A stretch of DNA of 64,000 nucleotides from Desulfocicer sp963675955 (GCA_963675955.2 CAXXVR010000002.1:620001-684000), one strand, 5' to 3'; counted from the first letter of the stretch, positions 9,836-18,520 are shown. The notes: generated by a model not told the origin, from the letters alone. A program made the numbers and translations.

Positions 9836-10921
9836 TTAATCAGGTTTCCTCAACGCTTCAATGCCTTCTCTGGCCCGTGTCAATTCAACACCAAGGCGAT
9901 TGATCTGGCGGATAAAAGCCGATGCGTTGTTGCGGCTGTCCAGGGTGAAATTTTCAAAATTCCCTTGGGAACGCATTTTGCCGACAAAAACCATAAATGT
10001 ATTGAAGGTGGTATTGAATTTTTTCCTGTTTGTTAAAAACCGGCCTGTTCTAGCATAGGTTTCCAGGATTTGAAACTGCTCTTCCACGGCATCCATTAAA
10101 TCCTCAAATCTCGGGCGAATACTTCCGTGGAATACCCCGGTGGATTTACTGACAATGGAAGACAGGGCCGTCAATGTTCTATGAATTCTGGTAAAAATAT
10201 CTATCAAATTGACCAGTTCCTGTCGCTGGGCCGTTCTTAATCCGGGTTCTATGCTTGCATCCTTAAATTTTTCCGTGCAGGATTCAAGTTTTTCTGATGC
10301 TTTTAACCGTCCTCCCAGCAACACCGGTTTTTTTACCGTGTGGTTAAAATATGCCGCGCGTAATTGTTTGAAGTGTTCGTGCTGGGAATGGATTAAGTCG
10401 CCCATCTCTTTTCTCAGGTTTTTCCGGGCAAAATTGGGCCAGATGCATAAAGAAGCACCCAGCCCGATGGATATCCCTAAGAACGTATCAAGAACCCTTT
10501 CCATGCCATTTTGCCAGGGATGGGAGAACAATGTGCCTAAAATCAAAACCACCGATATGGTCAGGCTGCAGGTAAAAATGATGTAGTTTTTGCCCTTATA
10601 ATACAGCATGATAAAAGAGAGTACGGATACAAGGATAAAAACAGTAACAATTGACGGATTCATGTATATCAGTATAATGCTGGTGACGGCACCAACAACG
10701 CTTCCAGTAAGTCGTTTCCAGCTGATCTGTAGGGTTCCACCCAGGGAGGGGCGCATCACCACCATGACACTGATGGGAACCCAGACGGAGTGGGAAAGTG
10801 CCAGAATTTTTGCAGCAGCTATGGCAACGGTGATGGCGATGGCCGCCCTTAATGCATGGTGAAAAACCGGAGAGGCGAATTTGAATTCACGGGTCAAACT
10901 GGATGCGTGTATAAAAGCCAC
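9836..10921 (-). CDS. FUSC-family membrane protein, C-terminal half
   Basis: 361 residues with a cluster of membrane helices (about residues 20-150) and a helical cytoplasmic tail, as in the second half of YccS/FUSC (fusaric-acid-resistance-like) proteins. It starts with GTG immediately after the TAA of the preceding frame, in the same reading frame. AAGGA lies 8 bases ahead of the GTG, so re-initiation is plausible. Together with the upstream frame it reconstitutes one FUSC protein of about 730 residues. The family is linked to export of aromatic acids or other toxic compounds; the substrate here is unknown. Confidence 0.75.
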   Translation of the reverse strand: MAFIHASSLTREFKFASPVFHHALRAAIAITVAIAAAKILALSHSVWVPISVMVVMRPSLGGTLQISWKRLTGSVVGAVTSIILIYMNPSIVTVFILVSVLSFIMLYYKGKNYIIFTCSLTISVVLILGTLFSHPWQNGMERVLDTFLGISIGLGASLCIWPNFARKNLRKEMGDLIHSQHEHFKQLRAAYFNHTVKKPVLLGGRLKASEKLESCTEKFKDASIEPGLRTAQRQELVNLIDIFTRIHRTLTALSSIVSKSTGVFHGSIRPRFEDLMDAVEEQFQILETYARTGRFLTNRKKFNTTFNTFMVFVGKMRSQGNFENFTLDSRNNASAFIRQINRLGVELTRAREGIEALRKPD

Positions 10922-12037
10922 TTATTCTTTCCTTAATTTGAATTTTGCTTTGGCCAGATGTGTCATTTCCCTGAATTCGTTTACAACTGTTTTCAGTTCA
11001 TATATGGCCGCCCAGACTTCCAGAAATTTATCCTGGACCTCATCGCCTTGTTTATATCCCCCCATGTTTAAGAGAAATATCTGGAGTTGACTGATTTTAT
11101 CATTTATTTCATCAAAGTCGGTGGCGTGATAAACGGCTTGCTTACGTTCAATTTTAGAAAATTTGTCAAACTCATGGGAGATCTCAGCGGCGGCCTCGTA
11201 GAAATCGTCCCTGATCTGATTTAATTCCGGTTGATTGTCGGCAAAATGAATGTGATTGGACAGGCCGACAATGGATTCAAACATTCTGATTAAAGCAAAA
11301 TAAAAAAGGCCTGGCCCCCCGGATGCACCGGAACCTTTTAAAGGGTCAATATTAAAGCTTTCCATAAAGGTTCTGTATCTCTTGACGGAGTTGATGGCTT
11401 CCTTGCTTAAAAAAGCCAGTTGTTCCTCGGAAACATTGGGATTTTTAATCCTGAGACAAACCCCTTCCAAAAGAAATCCCATGTCTTCAATGGCAAGCTT
11501 TGCAGATGAAAATAAAATTTTTTCAGGATCAAAGGGCCATAGATAAAAGTTGGTGACATAGGATATAAGTCCCCCGAAAAGAAGACTGATGGAGCGGATG
11601 ATTCCCTGGACAGCCCCTGCCGGTGAAAAAAGCGAAAGAAGGGAGACAAGGAGACAGCCATGGCCGATGGTGGAAGCGGATACCCCGGCCGAGGAGATAA
11701 AAAAACATGCAAAGGATAAAATAAAAATGAATCCCAGGCTCAGGTAATCATGCTGGCCCACCATTGCGGCAACCGGAACTAGAACGGCTATCAATGCCAG
11801 TAGAATCAGGGCATATATTTTCCGTCTTTTTAATGTGCTGCCCGTACGGAACAGGACTGTGCACACAGCCCCTGCCATACACCAGAAAAAACTTTCCCCT
11901 TTCAAACCGATAAGAAGCGCGGCAAAAAAGGATACCAGGCATGACATTGCGGCTTTTGCAGCATACTTTGTAATGAAAAAACCGGGGTCTGCCGGCCGGA
12001 CATATTTTAGATAAAAGGCGTTTAAAAGTTTATGCAT
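10922..12037 (-). CDS. FUSC-family membrane protein, N-terminal half
   Basis: 371 residues from the ATG at 12037 (protein begins MHKLLNAF, AAGG upstream). An in-frame extension to 12154 overlaps repeat-like sequence and was not chosen. Membrane helices fill about residues 25-170, then a helical soluble region. FUSC/YccS proteins normally carry two such halves in one chain of about 700 residues. Here a single TAA (10924-10922) separates the halves and the next codon is the GTG of the second half. This is either a genuine gene split with coupled translation or a recent nonsense mutation. Confidence 0.75.
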   Translation of the reverse strand: MHKLLNAFYLKYVRPADPGFFITKYAAKAAMSCLVSFFAALLIGLKGESFFWCMAGAVCTVLFRTGSTLKRRKIYALILLALIAVLVPVAAMVGQHDYLSLGFIFILSFACFFISSAGVSASTIGHGCLLVSLLSLFSPAGAVQGIIRSISLLFGGLISYVTNFYLWPFDPEKILFSSAKLAIEDMGFLLEGVCLRIKNPNVSEEQLAFLSKEAINSVKRYRTFMESFNIDPLKGSGASGGPGLFYFALIRMFESIVGLSNHIHFADNQPELNQIRDDFYEAAAEISHEFDKFSKIERKQAVYHATDFDEINDKISQLQIFLLNMGGYKQGDEVQDKFLEVWAAIYELKTVVNEFREMTHLAKAKFKLRKE

Positions 12038-12173
12038 GGGTTGCCTTATACCCAAATCAGCGGTTAAATTACACCTTTTATTGATGAGAGGCTTGTGAAT
12101 TATGCCCTTGATCACAACACAAGTCTGCCCCCGTTGGCCAACAATTATGACCAAGGCCGAAATTGTAAATATT

Positions 12174-12298
12174 CGGGTTGGTATTGTAAATGTTTGAACA
12201 AAGCCCCATATTTACCTGTTTGGGACTGCGTAGCATAGGAATTCTATATGAGCAGTCCAAAACAGGGGAAGATAGGGTGCTGACCGAATATTTACGTG
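12174..12298. repeat. Family C repeat with central hairpin
   Basis: 12174-12210 is one family C unit: two AT-rich blocks, TGTAAATATTCGGGTTGGTA then TGTAAATGTTTG, and then GCCCCATA. It is followed by a hairpin at 12215-12266 (CCTGTTTGGGACTGC against GCAGTCCAAAACAGG) and an inverted partial unit (CTGACCGAATATTTAC) at 12281-12296. Related units are at 42846-42894, 50814-50853 and 56735-56774. Confidence 0.7.
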
Positions 12299-12323
12299 AG
12301 ATTTTTGCAGGTATTAACGTTTG

Positions 12324-13370
12324 TTATTTACTTTGATCGATATAGAGCTGGCACCGAAGGGCCACATTGGCCTGAAGGTTTCGATACCACAAAGCATAAT
12401 CAAACCGGTGGTATACCCCTGGAGGGAAGTCTCCAACGTTCAAGGTATCCGGAGGGGTGGCGATAAGCGCACCTGTTTTGGGGTCCACCCTGGCACCGAC
12501 ATAATGGACAACTTCCCGGTCAATGTGGCTGGTGGTCTCATTGAAGAACACGGCACCAAGGTTTAGGCTTTTGTCCGCCGGTGTTCCGTCTGTTGTCCAG
12601 TTCAAGGGGTTAATGCAGTATGCTCCCGGCAGTAATACCGGAGAATCTGTGGCATCGGGGGACTGGGTATTATAGGAGATAATCACCCCGGTGTCTGTGG
12701 CACCGGTGGCGGGTTTCATCCAGGGATAAGTGATGAAATCTTTCTGGGTCACGGAATATCCGATCAAATAGGCTGCCACCAGCTTTTTTTGCAATTGAGG
12801 ATTGTTGAACTGCTCCCGCATCAGGGTCATCAGCACCATGGCCCCCTGGCTGTGACCGGCAAGGATGAAAGGACGTCCCTGGTTGAGGTGTTTAAGATAA
12901 TATTCAAAGGCCCGGGAGACGTCGGCATAACCCAGTTTAAAATATGTATTCTGGAACATGTCTGTCTTGGGATCCAGTTTTGCAAATGACATCTGACGAT
13001 AGTAGGGTGCAAACAGATTGGCCGTTTTTGAATAGGCACCGGCCTGGGCATCCATGAGATGCTCAGCGGTTTTTCTCAAGGCAGCATTGTTTATGTCCAT
13101 GTTCGCCGGAGATGCATCACCATAAATCGTGGGATAAATGTAAAAGACATCCACCGGTTTGTCCGCCACTGGTGCCTGGAATACCCAGGAAGATGCCTTG
13201 TCATAATCGGGGCTTGGGGGGTGCTCTTCGGGAATTGTTGCAGCCCCGGCAGTGATTACACAACCCCAATACATCAGCATAAGCATGACCAATGTGGAGA
13301 ATAACACCTGCTTTTTAATCATTGGAAGATACGTTTGCCATGGATTTACCTTTTGAAATCTCATTTGCAT
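12324..13370 (-). CDS. DUF3089 alpha/beta-hydrolase, exported
   Basis: 348 residues. The ATG at 13370 was chosen because AAAAAGGAAAA sits immediately before it; an ATG 15 bases further upstream lacks such a site. A hydrophobic stretch at about residues 23-43 looks like a signal peptide or membrane anchor. The nucleophile motif GHSQG (Ser174) and the FYIYPTIY block near residues 76-83 are typical of DUF3089 lipase/esterase-like proteins. The substrate is unknown. It stands alone on the minus strand between a family C repeat and the DUF6398 gene. Confidence 0.8.
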   Translation of the reverse strand: MQMRFQKVNPWQTYLPMIKKQVLFSTLVMLMLMYWGCVITAGAATIPEEHPPSPDYDKASSWVFQAPVADKPVDVFYIYPTIYGDASPANMDINNAALRKTAEHLMDAQAGAYSKTANLFAPYYRQMSFAKLDPKTDMFQNTYFKLGYADVSRAFEYYLKHLNQGRPFILAGHSQGAMVLMTLMREQFNNPQLQKKLVAAYLIGYSVTQKDFITYPWMKPATGATDTGVIISYNTQSPDATDSPVLLPGAYCINPLNWTTDGTPADKSLNLGAVFFNETTSHIDREVVHYVGARVDPKTGALIATPPDTLNVGDFPPGVYHRFDYALWYRNLQANVALRCQLYIDQSK

Positions 13371-13566
13371 TTTTCCTTTTTTCATGTTGTTGACTGTTAT
13401 GATTCAAAATCAGCTTTTGATCATGGAACGGCACAGATAGCGGTGGATATTTTACCGTTATCAAGATCAAAAGAACGGAAAGTAGTCATAGTACATGAAA
13501 ATACGCTATCCCACAAACATTCAACGTCCAGGTCGCTGGTGTAAAGTCTCCTTTAGGGGACACAGT

Positions 13567-14091
13567 TTACTTATCGGGCCCATCCGCTGGAATATAGGGG
13601 ATAATCCCCTTTTTATATGCAATTTCCTGGATCTCTCGGGAGGCATGACGCACATCAACAATGAAGCCATCAAGCATAATCATCCAGGCCATTGGATTAT
13701 TGTCGAGTTTACTTGGAAGGAACCAATTGGGATCAAGCTGATGCATCCCCAAGACGTCACGCACTGCTTTTGACTTCGTTCCACCAGTACTTGTGCTCAC
13801 TCGAAATGCGGCGCACAGATCGGCAGCTCGCATGGAGGGATTCTGACTGAGATCAAACAAAAAATTGACAGAGCCAATGGCATATGTGATGCCGCAGGCC
13901 CAGCTTGATACCTTGCCTTTGTTGAGGGGAGAGGGACGCTTTCGACACAGAGCTGCTGTGGCATAGCGAATTAATTGTGCATATTCCTCATTAAGATAAT
14001 CCTTGGAGAATTTATCCGTAATGGCCACAATCTGGCTATAGATTAGTTGCATGGATTTTGGGATTTTCTCTGATTTTGTAACCTTTGCCAT
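13567..14091 (-). CDS. DUF6398-type conserved protein
   Basis: 174 residues with AAGGAG 6 bases before the ATG. The conserved run covers LNEEYAQLIRYATAALCRKR (residues 34-53), a WACGITYAIGSVNFLFD block and a C-terminal IQEIAYKKGIIPYIP. It contains a DNA-binding-like segment (CAAFRVSTSTGGTKSKAVRD). From memory these match the DUF6398 family, which often occurs near mobile elements and toxin-like genes. No function is known and no partner gene is adjacent. Confidence 0.75.
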   Translation of the reverse strand: MAKVTKSEKIPKSMQLIYSQIVAITDKFSKDYLNEEYAQLIRYATAALCRKRPSPLNKGKVSSWACGITYAIGSVNFLFDLSQNPSMRAADLCAAFRVSTSTGGTKSKAVRDVLGMHQLDPNWFLPSKLDNNPMAWMIMLDGFIVDVRHASREIQEIAYKKGIIPYIPADGPDK

Positions 14092-14469
14092 ATCAGGCTC
14101 CTTTTTGGGCTATCTTTATTTTCTTTTAAAAAAATTGGCAGAACATCTTTGAGATGTATTAATAAATTTGTAAAAAAAATCGGCATCCTTCATTCCCGCA
14201 TTACACTTTCATTTGGTGAATGGTCATTTTGTGCTGCTCGTCCCTGAAAAGTGTAAAGTGTTTTTGATGTGATATGAAGGGTGCCTAAAATTCCTTGTCT
14301 TTTTAGTGTAGGCTGATCAAGTTTGTCAAACAGTTTCACGTGCCTTGTTTGACATAAGGGATTTGTTGGGGGGTGGCATATTTTTATTGTAAAACGGTAA
14401 AAATATATGCATTGTGGCAAAATCATCAAGAACTTGAGGTAGGAATGCAAAATCTTAGCAGGAGTAAAA
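14092..14469. other. Intergenic region, no gene
   Basis: AT-rich, with no convincing coding frame on either strand. The right end must contain the promoter of the GNAT remnant. No known element was recognised. Confidence 0.4.
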
Positions 14470-14646
14470 ATGGAAGTTGTCATCAAAGAAGTACGTGAAA
14501 TCCCAAAAGACCAGCTCATGGAGCTGTATAAACAGAATCAGTGGTCGTCCGCAGAAAAACCGGATTTGCTTTACAAAGCACTGGTAAATTCCCATGCTCT
14601 TGTTTCGGCATGGGTGAGAAAATTATACGTTTTTGTTTTCCCTTAA
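14470..14646 (+). pseudogene. GNAT acetyltransferase N-terminal remnant
   Basis: 58 codons from an ATG with AGGAG seven bases ahead. The reading LMELYKQNQWSS, then PDLLYKALVNSHALVSAW, matches the first strand-helix unit of GNAT N-acetyltransferases. The acetyl-CoA binding motif (R/Q-x-x-G-x-G/A) is missing, because the frame ends where the convergent VOC gene begins and overlaps its 3' end by 24 bases. This looks like a 5' stub left by a deletion. Confidence 0.6.
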
Positions 14647-15231
14647 AGAGATTCCCTCTCCCGGATAAATGCGTCTGTCTGTATCTGGAATGGATTTTTT
14701 TACTTCCGGCCATCTGTTTTCCTGTGGCTCAGACCCTTCAAGGGCAAGGAGCGATGGCGTATCGTCTGCCATCTTTGGATGCTTTCGAAGATCCACCCCT
14801 GCAATGGCATAACTGAATTCAATGGGAATATGGTTGGGATCAAAGGAGTAGATGGAATATATAAACCCATGATCAATCACCTCAGACACCCAGAAATCTG
14901 CGGCTTCAAGTTTTTGCTTTAACAACCAGAGATCTTCCTCTGATTCAACGCCAATGGAAACATGGTCAAAGGCCAATGGGGTTTTCACCGGAGCACCATG
15001 GTCTTTTTCAGGGATTTTTTTTACCTCCGGCCATTCAAAAAAAGCGATCATATCCTGTGGTGAAATTTCAAAAAAATAGTGGCGGTATCCCGGATGCCCA
15101 AGGCCCGCCACAAGACGCATCCCCAGAAGATCTCTCCAGAAGGCGATGGTCATGTCAATGTCTGCCGTGGCCATGGCCAGATGGTTGATTCCCGTGTAAG
15201 AAGGCCTTTGGGTTTGATTTTGCGTCTCCAC
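14623..15231 (-). CDS. VOC-superfamily (glyoxalase/dioxygenase-like) protein
   Basis: 202 residues with two vicinal-oxygen-chelate half-domains. The first opens with GINHLAMATADIDMTIAFWR (residues 14-33) and the second with FDHVSIGVES. Candidate metal ligands are the His in GINHLA, the His in FDHVS and Glu in PIEFSY. The start is a GTG that overlaps the stop of the upstream YjqB-like frame by one base (TAGTG), which implies translational coupling. The C-terminal tail, about 50 residues past the VOC fold, is charged and unassigned. The reaction is not predictable; the upstream neighbour includes the remains of an extradiol-dioxygenase gene. Confidence 0.75.
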   Translation of the reverse strand: METQNQTQRPSYTGINHLAMATADIDMTIAFWRDLLGMRLVAGLGHPGYRHYFFEISPQDMIAFFEWPEVKKIPEKDHGAPVKTPLAFDHVSIGVESEEDLWLLKQKLEAADFWVSEVIDHGFIYSIYSFDPNHIPIEFSYAIAGVDLRKHPKMADDTPSLLALEGSEPQENRWPEVKKSIPDTDRRIYPGEGISLRENKNV

Positions 15232-15880
15232 TATCTGCTACCCCTCCTTTCTGGTGCTGTATTATTATTTGTCTCCAGGGCTGAAAATGTTGACAGCACC
15301 TCTTTCAGCGTATTGACAAACTTATAAAAATAAATCGTCCGCTGTCTCAAATTACGGTGATCAAGGTTGTGAAACATTTTTTCTCTTAATCCCCTTGATA
15401 TTTCCAGTTGCACACCTTCCTTGCTTTTGCATCTGTTGCATATGTTCTCGGGGCTGATGCCTTTAAGTCCCGGAATTTTACTGATTTCGGCATGAAATCC
15501 GGCTGCTGTGAGTGCATGGGTAATTTTTTGTTTTAATCTTTGATTCTTCCCGCCGACATGAACTGTCTCTGTCCTGAATCTGGACCCGTGAACAGAAATG
15601 ACCATGAGAGCATTTTCTGAAATCTCGATTCCCAGGGCCTCATCAAATCGGTTGCTGCTTATGTGCAAGACTTTGTTTTTTTCAGCCCCTTGAATGCATA
15701 AAAGGTATGATCACATCCGGCCATGGAATCAGCAATATCTATGGTGCCCGGCTCTATGCCTCCACCATGGGGGGCCATTACAGCAATGGAGGAAGGACCC
15801 TCACGATGGAAGATGGTGTAATCCACATCCTGTCTTTCATTTTGGCTTAATTGAGCATAATTTCTATATTGATCAGGCAT
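15231..15880 (-). pseudogene. YjqB-like poly-gamma-glutamate hydrolase family gene with a frameshift
   Basis: The first frame (15880-15659) gives MPDQYRNYAQLSQNE, APHGGGIEPGT and a TFYAFKGLKK end. The second (to 15231) continues with LHISSNRFDEA, VSVHG-type, VGGKN, ICNR and GVQLEISRGLRE blocks. Together they form one full protein of the phage-replication-protein/PGA-hydrolase family (PF05908, about 200 residues). The break lies in a run of seven A on the coding strand, at about 15684-15690. A -1 slip there restores GLKKNKVLHISS. It could be an indel, a sequencing error or -1 frameshifting. The start is close to a LigB stub. Confidence 0.75.
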
Positions 15881-16035
15881 GATTTGGCATCCAGGTAAAC
15901 CACATTAATGGCTTCGGGTTGGGGAATCCGGGTGGGAATGGTTTTAAGAAATTCTGTCAGGGCTGTATGTCCCGGGTGCCCCATGAGGGGGAGCGGACCA
16001 CCGCCGTGGGGAATATAAAGTATGGATGCTGACAT
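15847..16035 (-). pseudogene. LigB-type extradiol dioxygenase N-terminal stub
   Basis: The residues ILYIPHGGGPLPLMGHPGHT, then FLKTIPTRIPQPEAINVV, match the first 40 residues of DODA/LigB-family extradiol ring-opening dioxygenases, including the metal-binding His in PHGGG. After 'PEAINVV' the frame leaves the family and stops, overlapping the start of the YjqB-like gene. About 200 residues are missing. This is a deletion remnant. Confidence 0.7.
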
Positions 16036-16074
16036 ATTTATTTCGATCCTCTTGAAATTTTATAATGAGGAAAG

Positions 16075-17016
16075 TCACTGATTTATAATGGGCAGACTCT
16101 GTTTCTTCTGCCGGGGCCAATGGCAGTGTACCACCAGGATGCCGGTGACAATCAGGGTAATGGACATGAGCAACGCCACAGACAGGGGTTCTCCCAGAAG
16201 AGATACCCCAAAGAAAACACCGGAGACGGGCATGATAAAAACAAAGGTGTGCACAGCCGTTGCCCCGAATTTCTGGAGCATCAGGTTCCAGGAAATAAAT
16301 CCATAAGCTGCGGTGATCAGCGACTGATACAGCATGGATAGAAAAACAGACATATCCAGATTGCCCACCATGGGATCATCCCAGAACCACCCCGCCATAA
16401 AAAAGAAGGGAATGGAGAAAAGCATGGGGTAGACCGTAACCTGAACCGCATGAAAGTCGGCAATAATTCGTTTGAGGTAGATGGCATTACATCCCCACAT
16501 AAAAACCGCCACAAGCACAAAAAGATCGCCCTTGTGAATTTCTCCGGAAAGTCCTCCCTTATCCAGCAACAGGCATAATACGCCACTGAAGCCAAACACA
16601 ATGCCAACGGTTTTTTTCAGGGTAATGTGATCTCCGGGAATATAAAAGTGGGCCAGAATCAACACAATAAAGGGCAGCAGATTGGCGATCAGGGTGCCAT
16701 GGGATGCCGTTGTTTTGCTTAACCCAATATAAAAACAGGTGATCTGGTTGAAAAAAATCAGGGCAAGGATCCCCATCTGCAAAGCCTGTTTGCGGTTTTT
16801 CAGTGTCAGGGGTCTTTGGGTCATTGTCGCCCACAGGATAAGGGCCAGTGCGGCAATGGAGAATCTGAGCCCTGCCACGGTGAAGATACTAAATCCGTTC
16901 AGACTTATTTTAATTGCCGTTGGGTTGGCTCCAAATAGAATACACAGAAATGTTGCATACAGTGAGGTCCCCAAGGGAAGACTGTTTATGGAATCCTGGC
17001 CTGGGATAATGGGCAT
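16075..17016 (-). CDS. EamA/DMT-family transporter
   Basis: 313 residues with ten predicted membrane helices in two five-helix EamA repeats, beginning about residues 15 and 160. AAGGA lies 8 bases before the ATG. Typical blocks are FGANPTAIKISL in the first helix region, TASHGTLIANLLPF, and FMWGCNAIYLKR at the start of the second repeat. Drug/metabolite transporters of this type usually export amino acids or other metabolites. The substrate cannot be told from sequence. It is the last gene before a large family A repeat and the hydrogenase region. Confidence 0.85.
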   Translation of the reverse strand: MPIIPGQDSINSLPLGTSLYATFLCILFGANPTAIKISLNGFSIFTVAGLRFSIAALALILWATMTQRPLTLKNRKQALQMGILALIFFNQITCFYIGLSKTTASHGTLIANLLPFIVLILAHFYIPGDHITLKKTVGIVFGFSGVLCLLLDKGGLSGEIHKGDLFVLVAVFMWGCNAIYLKRIIADFHAVQVTVYPMLFSIPFFFMAGWFWDDPMVGNLDMSVFLSMLYQSLITAAYGFISWNLMLQKFGATAVHTFVFIMPVSGVFFGVSLLGEPLSVALLMSITLIVTGILVVHCHWPRQKKQSLPIINQ

Positions 17017-17050
17017 TTTTGTGCATCCTTTTTTTATTTTTTAACTCACT

Positions 17051-17392
17051 TTATATGAAAGAGAAGGTGCTGGGTTTTGGGTACTGGGTGCTGGGTGTTT
17101 AACAGCAACTACTTTTTCATTATTTGTTGTGGCAGGTGCTTACTGCCGTGTGGGTTTATATGAAACTTGTACCATTCCGGCGACCGGGGCAGGTATTACC
17201 CTCCGCTCATGTATGCATGCGCATCTCTTCGAGCCTCGCAGCCCGTCCATGGGCTGCTCCGAGGGAAATGGCAGCTTTTTCAGCGTCCATGCTAAAAGCT
17301 GCCATTTAATCCGCTCCGGGCAATACCTGCCCCGGTCGCCTCTGTTATCGCGTTTCATGCTTCGTTGTGTCCGACAGGACATGTGAGTTATA
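17051..17392 (+). repeat. Family A composite repeat (long form): G-rich hairpin, second hairpin, palindrome, terminal hairpin
   Basis: 17051-17120 holds the ATGAAA...TTTTTCAT stem, whose loop contains four GGG tracts spaced by exactly four bases (17072-17095). 17124-17150 is the second hairpin (TGGCAG against CTGCC). 17181-17341 is a palindrome with perfect 19-bp arms (GGCGACCGGGGCAGGTATT and its complement) and an inner AAATGGCAGCTTTT/AAAAGCTGCCATTT hairpin. 17362-17385 is a terminal hairpin GTTGTGTCC-GACA-GGACATG. The same order occurs at 50884-51178 on the other strand. Confidence 0.8.
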
Positions 17393-17453
17393 CAGAATCA
17401 GGCAGAATTTTCCCAGAACTTTTAAAATACTCTTTCAGAATAATACAAACGGC

Positions 17454-17741
17454 CTATCCCTTGCGACGTCGTGCAAATCTTACAAAAACCCGGTACTCTC
17501 CGGAATTGATATCCCTTGGAATCTGATAACCTTCCGGTACCAGCAAGACCATGACTCGTCCCGAGGCAGTGTCATGCTCTGGACTTCTATATCTCCTGTC
17601 CTGGGGTCGGAATGATTTTCGTCTTGGACGTTTTCGGGGAGAACGAACGTTCAGGATACGTGCTTCAAGCTGTCCGTTCTTTGTTTCCTGTTTTTGTGAG
17701 GGGGGACCGATACGTTGGGGGGCACCGATGACAAAATGCAT
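17454..17741 (-). CDS. Small basic protein of unknown function
   Basis: 95 residues preceded by a near-perfect ribosome site (AAAGGAGGT, 4 bases before the ATG), the main reason for calling it. The protein is Arg/Lys rich, with a VMVLLVPEGYQIPRD stretch near the C-terminus and no recognisable domain, signal peptide or membrane segment. It is divergent from the hydrogenase operon, with about 260 bases between the starts. It could be a lineage-specific small gene, or a remnant whose ribosome site outlived it. Confidence 0.45.
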   Translation of the reverse strand: MHFVIGAPQRIGPPSQKQETKNGQLEARILNVRSPRKRPRRKSFRPQDRRYRSPEHDTASGRVMVLLVPEGYQIPRDINSGEYRVFVRFARRRKG

Positions 17742-17899
17742 ATTTACCTCCTTTGCAATTTTATATATTATCGGCCCAAAACTCCTGAAACTTGAGGGTG
17801 ACTTTAATTGATACCTTACCCCGTTGACTCACAAGCCTGACCCAGTTGACTCAATAGTTATGACGAGTGGCCCATTTTGCGACAAAGGCCTTTTTTTGC

Positions 17900-17980
17900 T
17901 TGACAAACATAAAATTCATCTATAACACTGCCTTCTTACATTGAATAATTTGCACATTTTGCACATGCACATTTTGCACA
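17900..17980 (+). promoter_or_regulatory. Promoter/operator region of the hydrogenase operon with a 15-bp tandem repeat
   Basis: TTGACA at about 17900 with TATAAC 15 bases further on is a fair sigma-70-like match, though the spacing is short. Downstream, TGCACATTTTGCACA occurs twice back to back without a gap (17951-17965 and 17966-17980), ending 21 bases before the ATG of the first gene. Each copy is itself an imperfect dyad (TGCA...TGCA). Its place between promoter and start codon suggests an operator for a dimeric regulator. Confidence 0.6.
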
Positions 17981-18001
17981 AATACAAAAAGGATCCCCTT
18001 T

Positions 18002-18520
18002 ATGTATCAGACATTGTTTGAAAAAGAGGTATTGGTATTTGGATGCGGGAATCCGTTGTTCGGAGATGATGGTTTTGGCCCTGCTGTTATCGCCCATCTG
18101 GAAGAGCACCACGCCATCCCTGAAAATTGCGAAATCCTGGACGCCGGGACCTCCATAAGAGATATCTTGTTTGACATGCTGTTGTTACCCCGACGTCCCA
18201 AAAAAATTATCATTGTGGATGCGGTGAACTTTGAAGAACATCCTGCCGGAGAAATTTTTGAAATCCATGTCAACGATATTCCACAGAACAAGACATCAGA
18301 TTTTTCCCTGCACCAGTTTCCCACCACCAATATGTTAAGAGAGTTAAACGAGGGGACAGAAATTGATGTCCGGGTGTTTGTGGTGCAGACACAGCCCCTG
18401 CCAGATGAGGTGGCTCCGGGCCTGAGCGATGCTGTGGAAAAGGCCATTCCCGGCATGTGCGATAAAATTTTAACAACCATTGCAGATGAACAGGGAGGAA
18501 AAGATCATGTTCGTGTTTAA
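18002..18520 (+). CDS. Hydrogenase maturation endopeptidase (HycI/HyaD/FrcD-like)
   Basis: 172 residues. The N-terminal block VLVFGCGNPLFGDDGFGPAV carries the conserved Asp used for nickel recognition. DAGTS and the DAV (IIIVDAV) segment follow as in the family. These proteases clip the C-terminal tail of [NiFe]-hydrogenase large subunits after nickel insertion. The large subunit encoded 6 kb downstream keeps such a tail, so this is its likely processing enzyme. It is the first gene of the operon and overlaps hdrA by 14 bases. AAAGGA lies about 8 bases ahead of the ATG. Confidence 0.88.
   Translation: MYQTLFEKEVLVFGCGNPLFGDDGFGPAVIAHLEEHHAIPENCEILDAGTSIRDILFDMLLLPRRPKKIIIVDAVNFEEHPAGEIFEIHVNDIPQNKTSDFSLHQFPTTNMLRELNEGTEIDVRVFVVQTQPLPDEVAPGLSDAVEKAIPGMCDKILTTIADEQGGKDHVRV

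Noticed and set aside
13335..13544. Possible small plus-strand gene between DUF3089 and DUF6398 genes
   Set aside because: No ribosome site, overlaps the 5' end of the DUF3089 gene, and no recognisable family.
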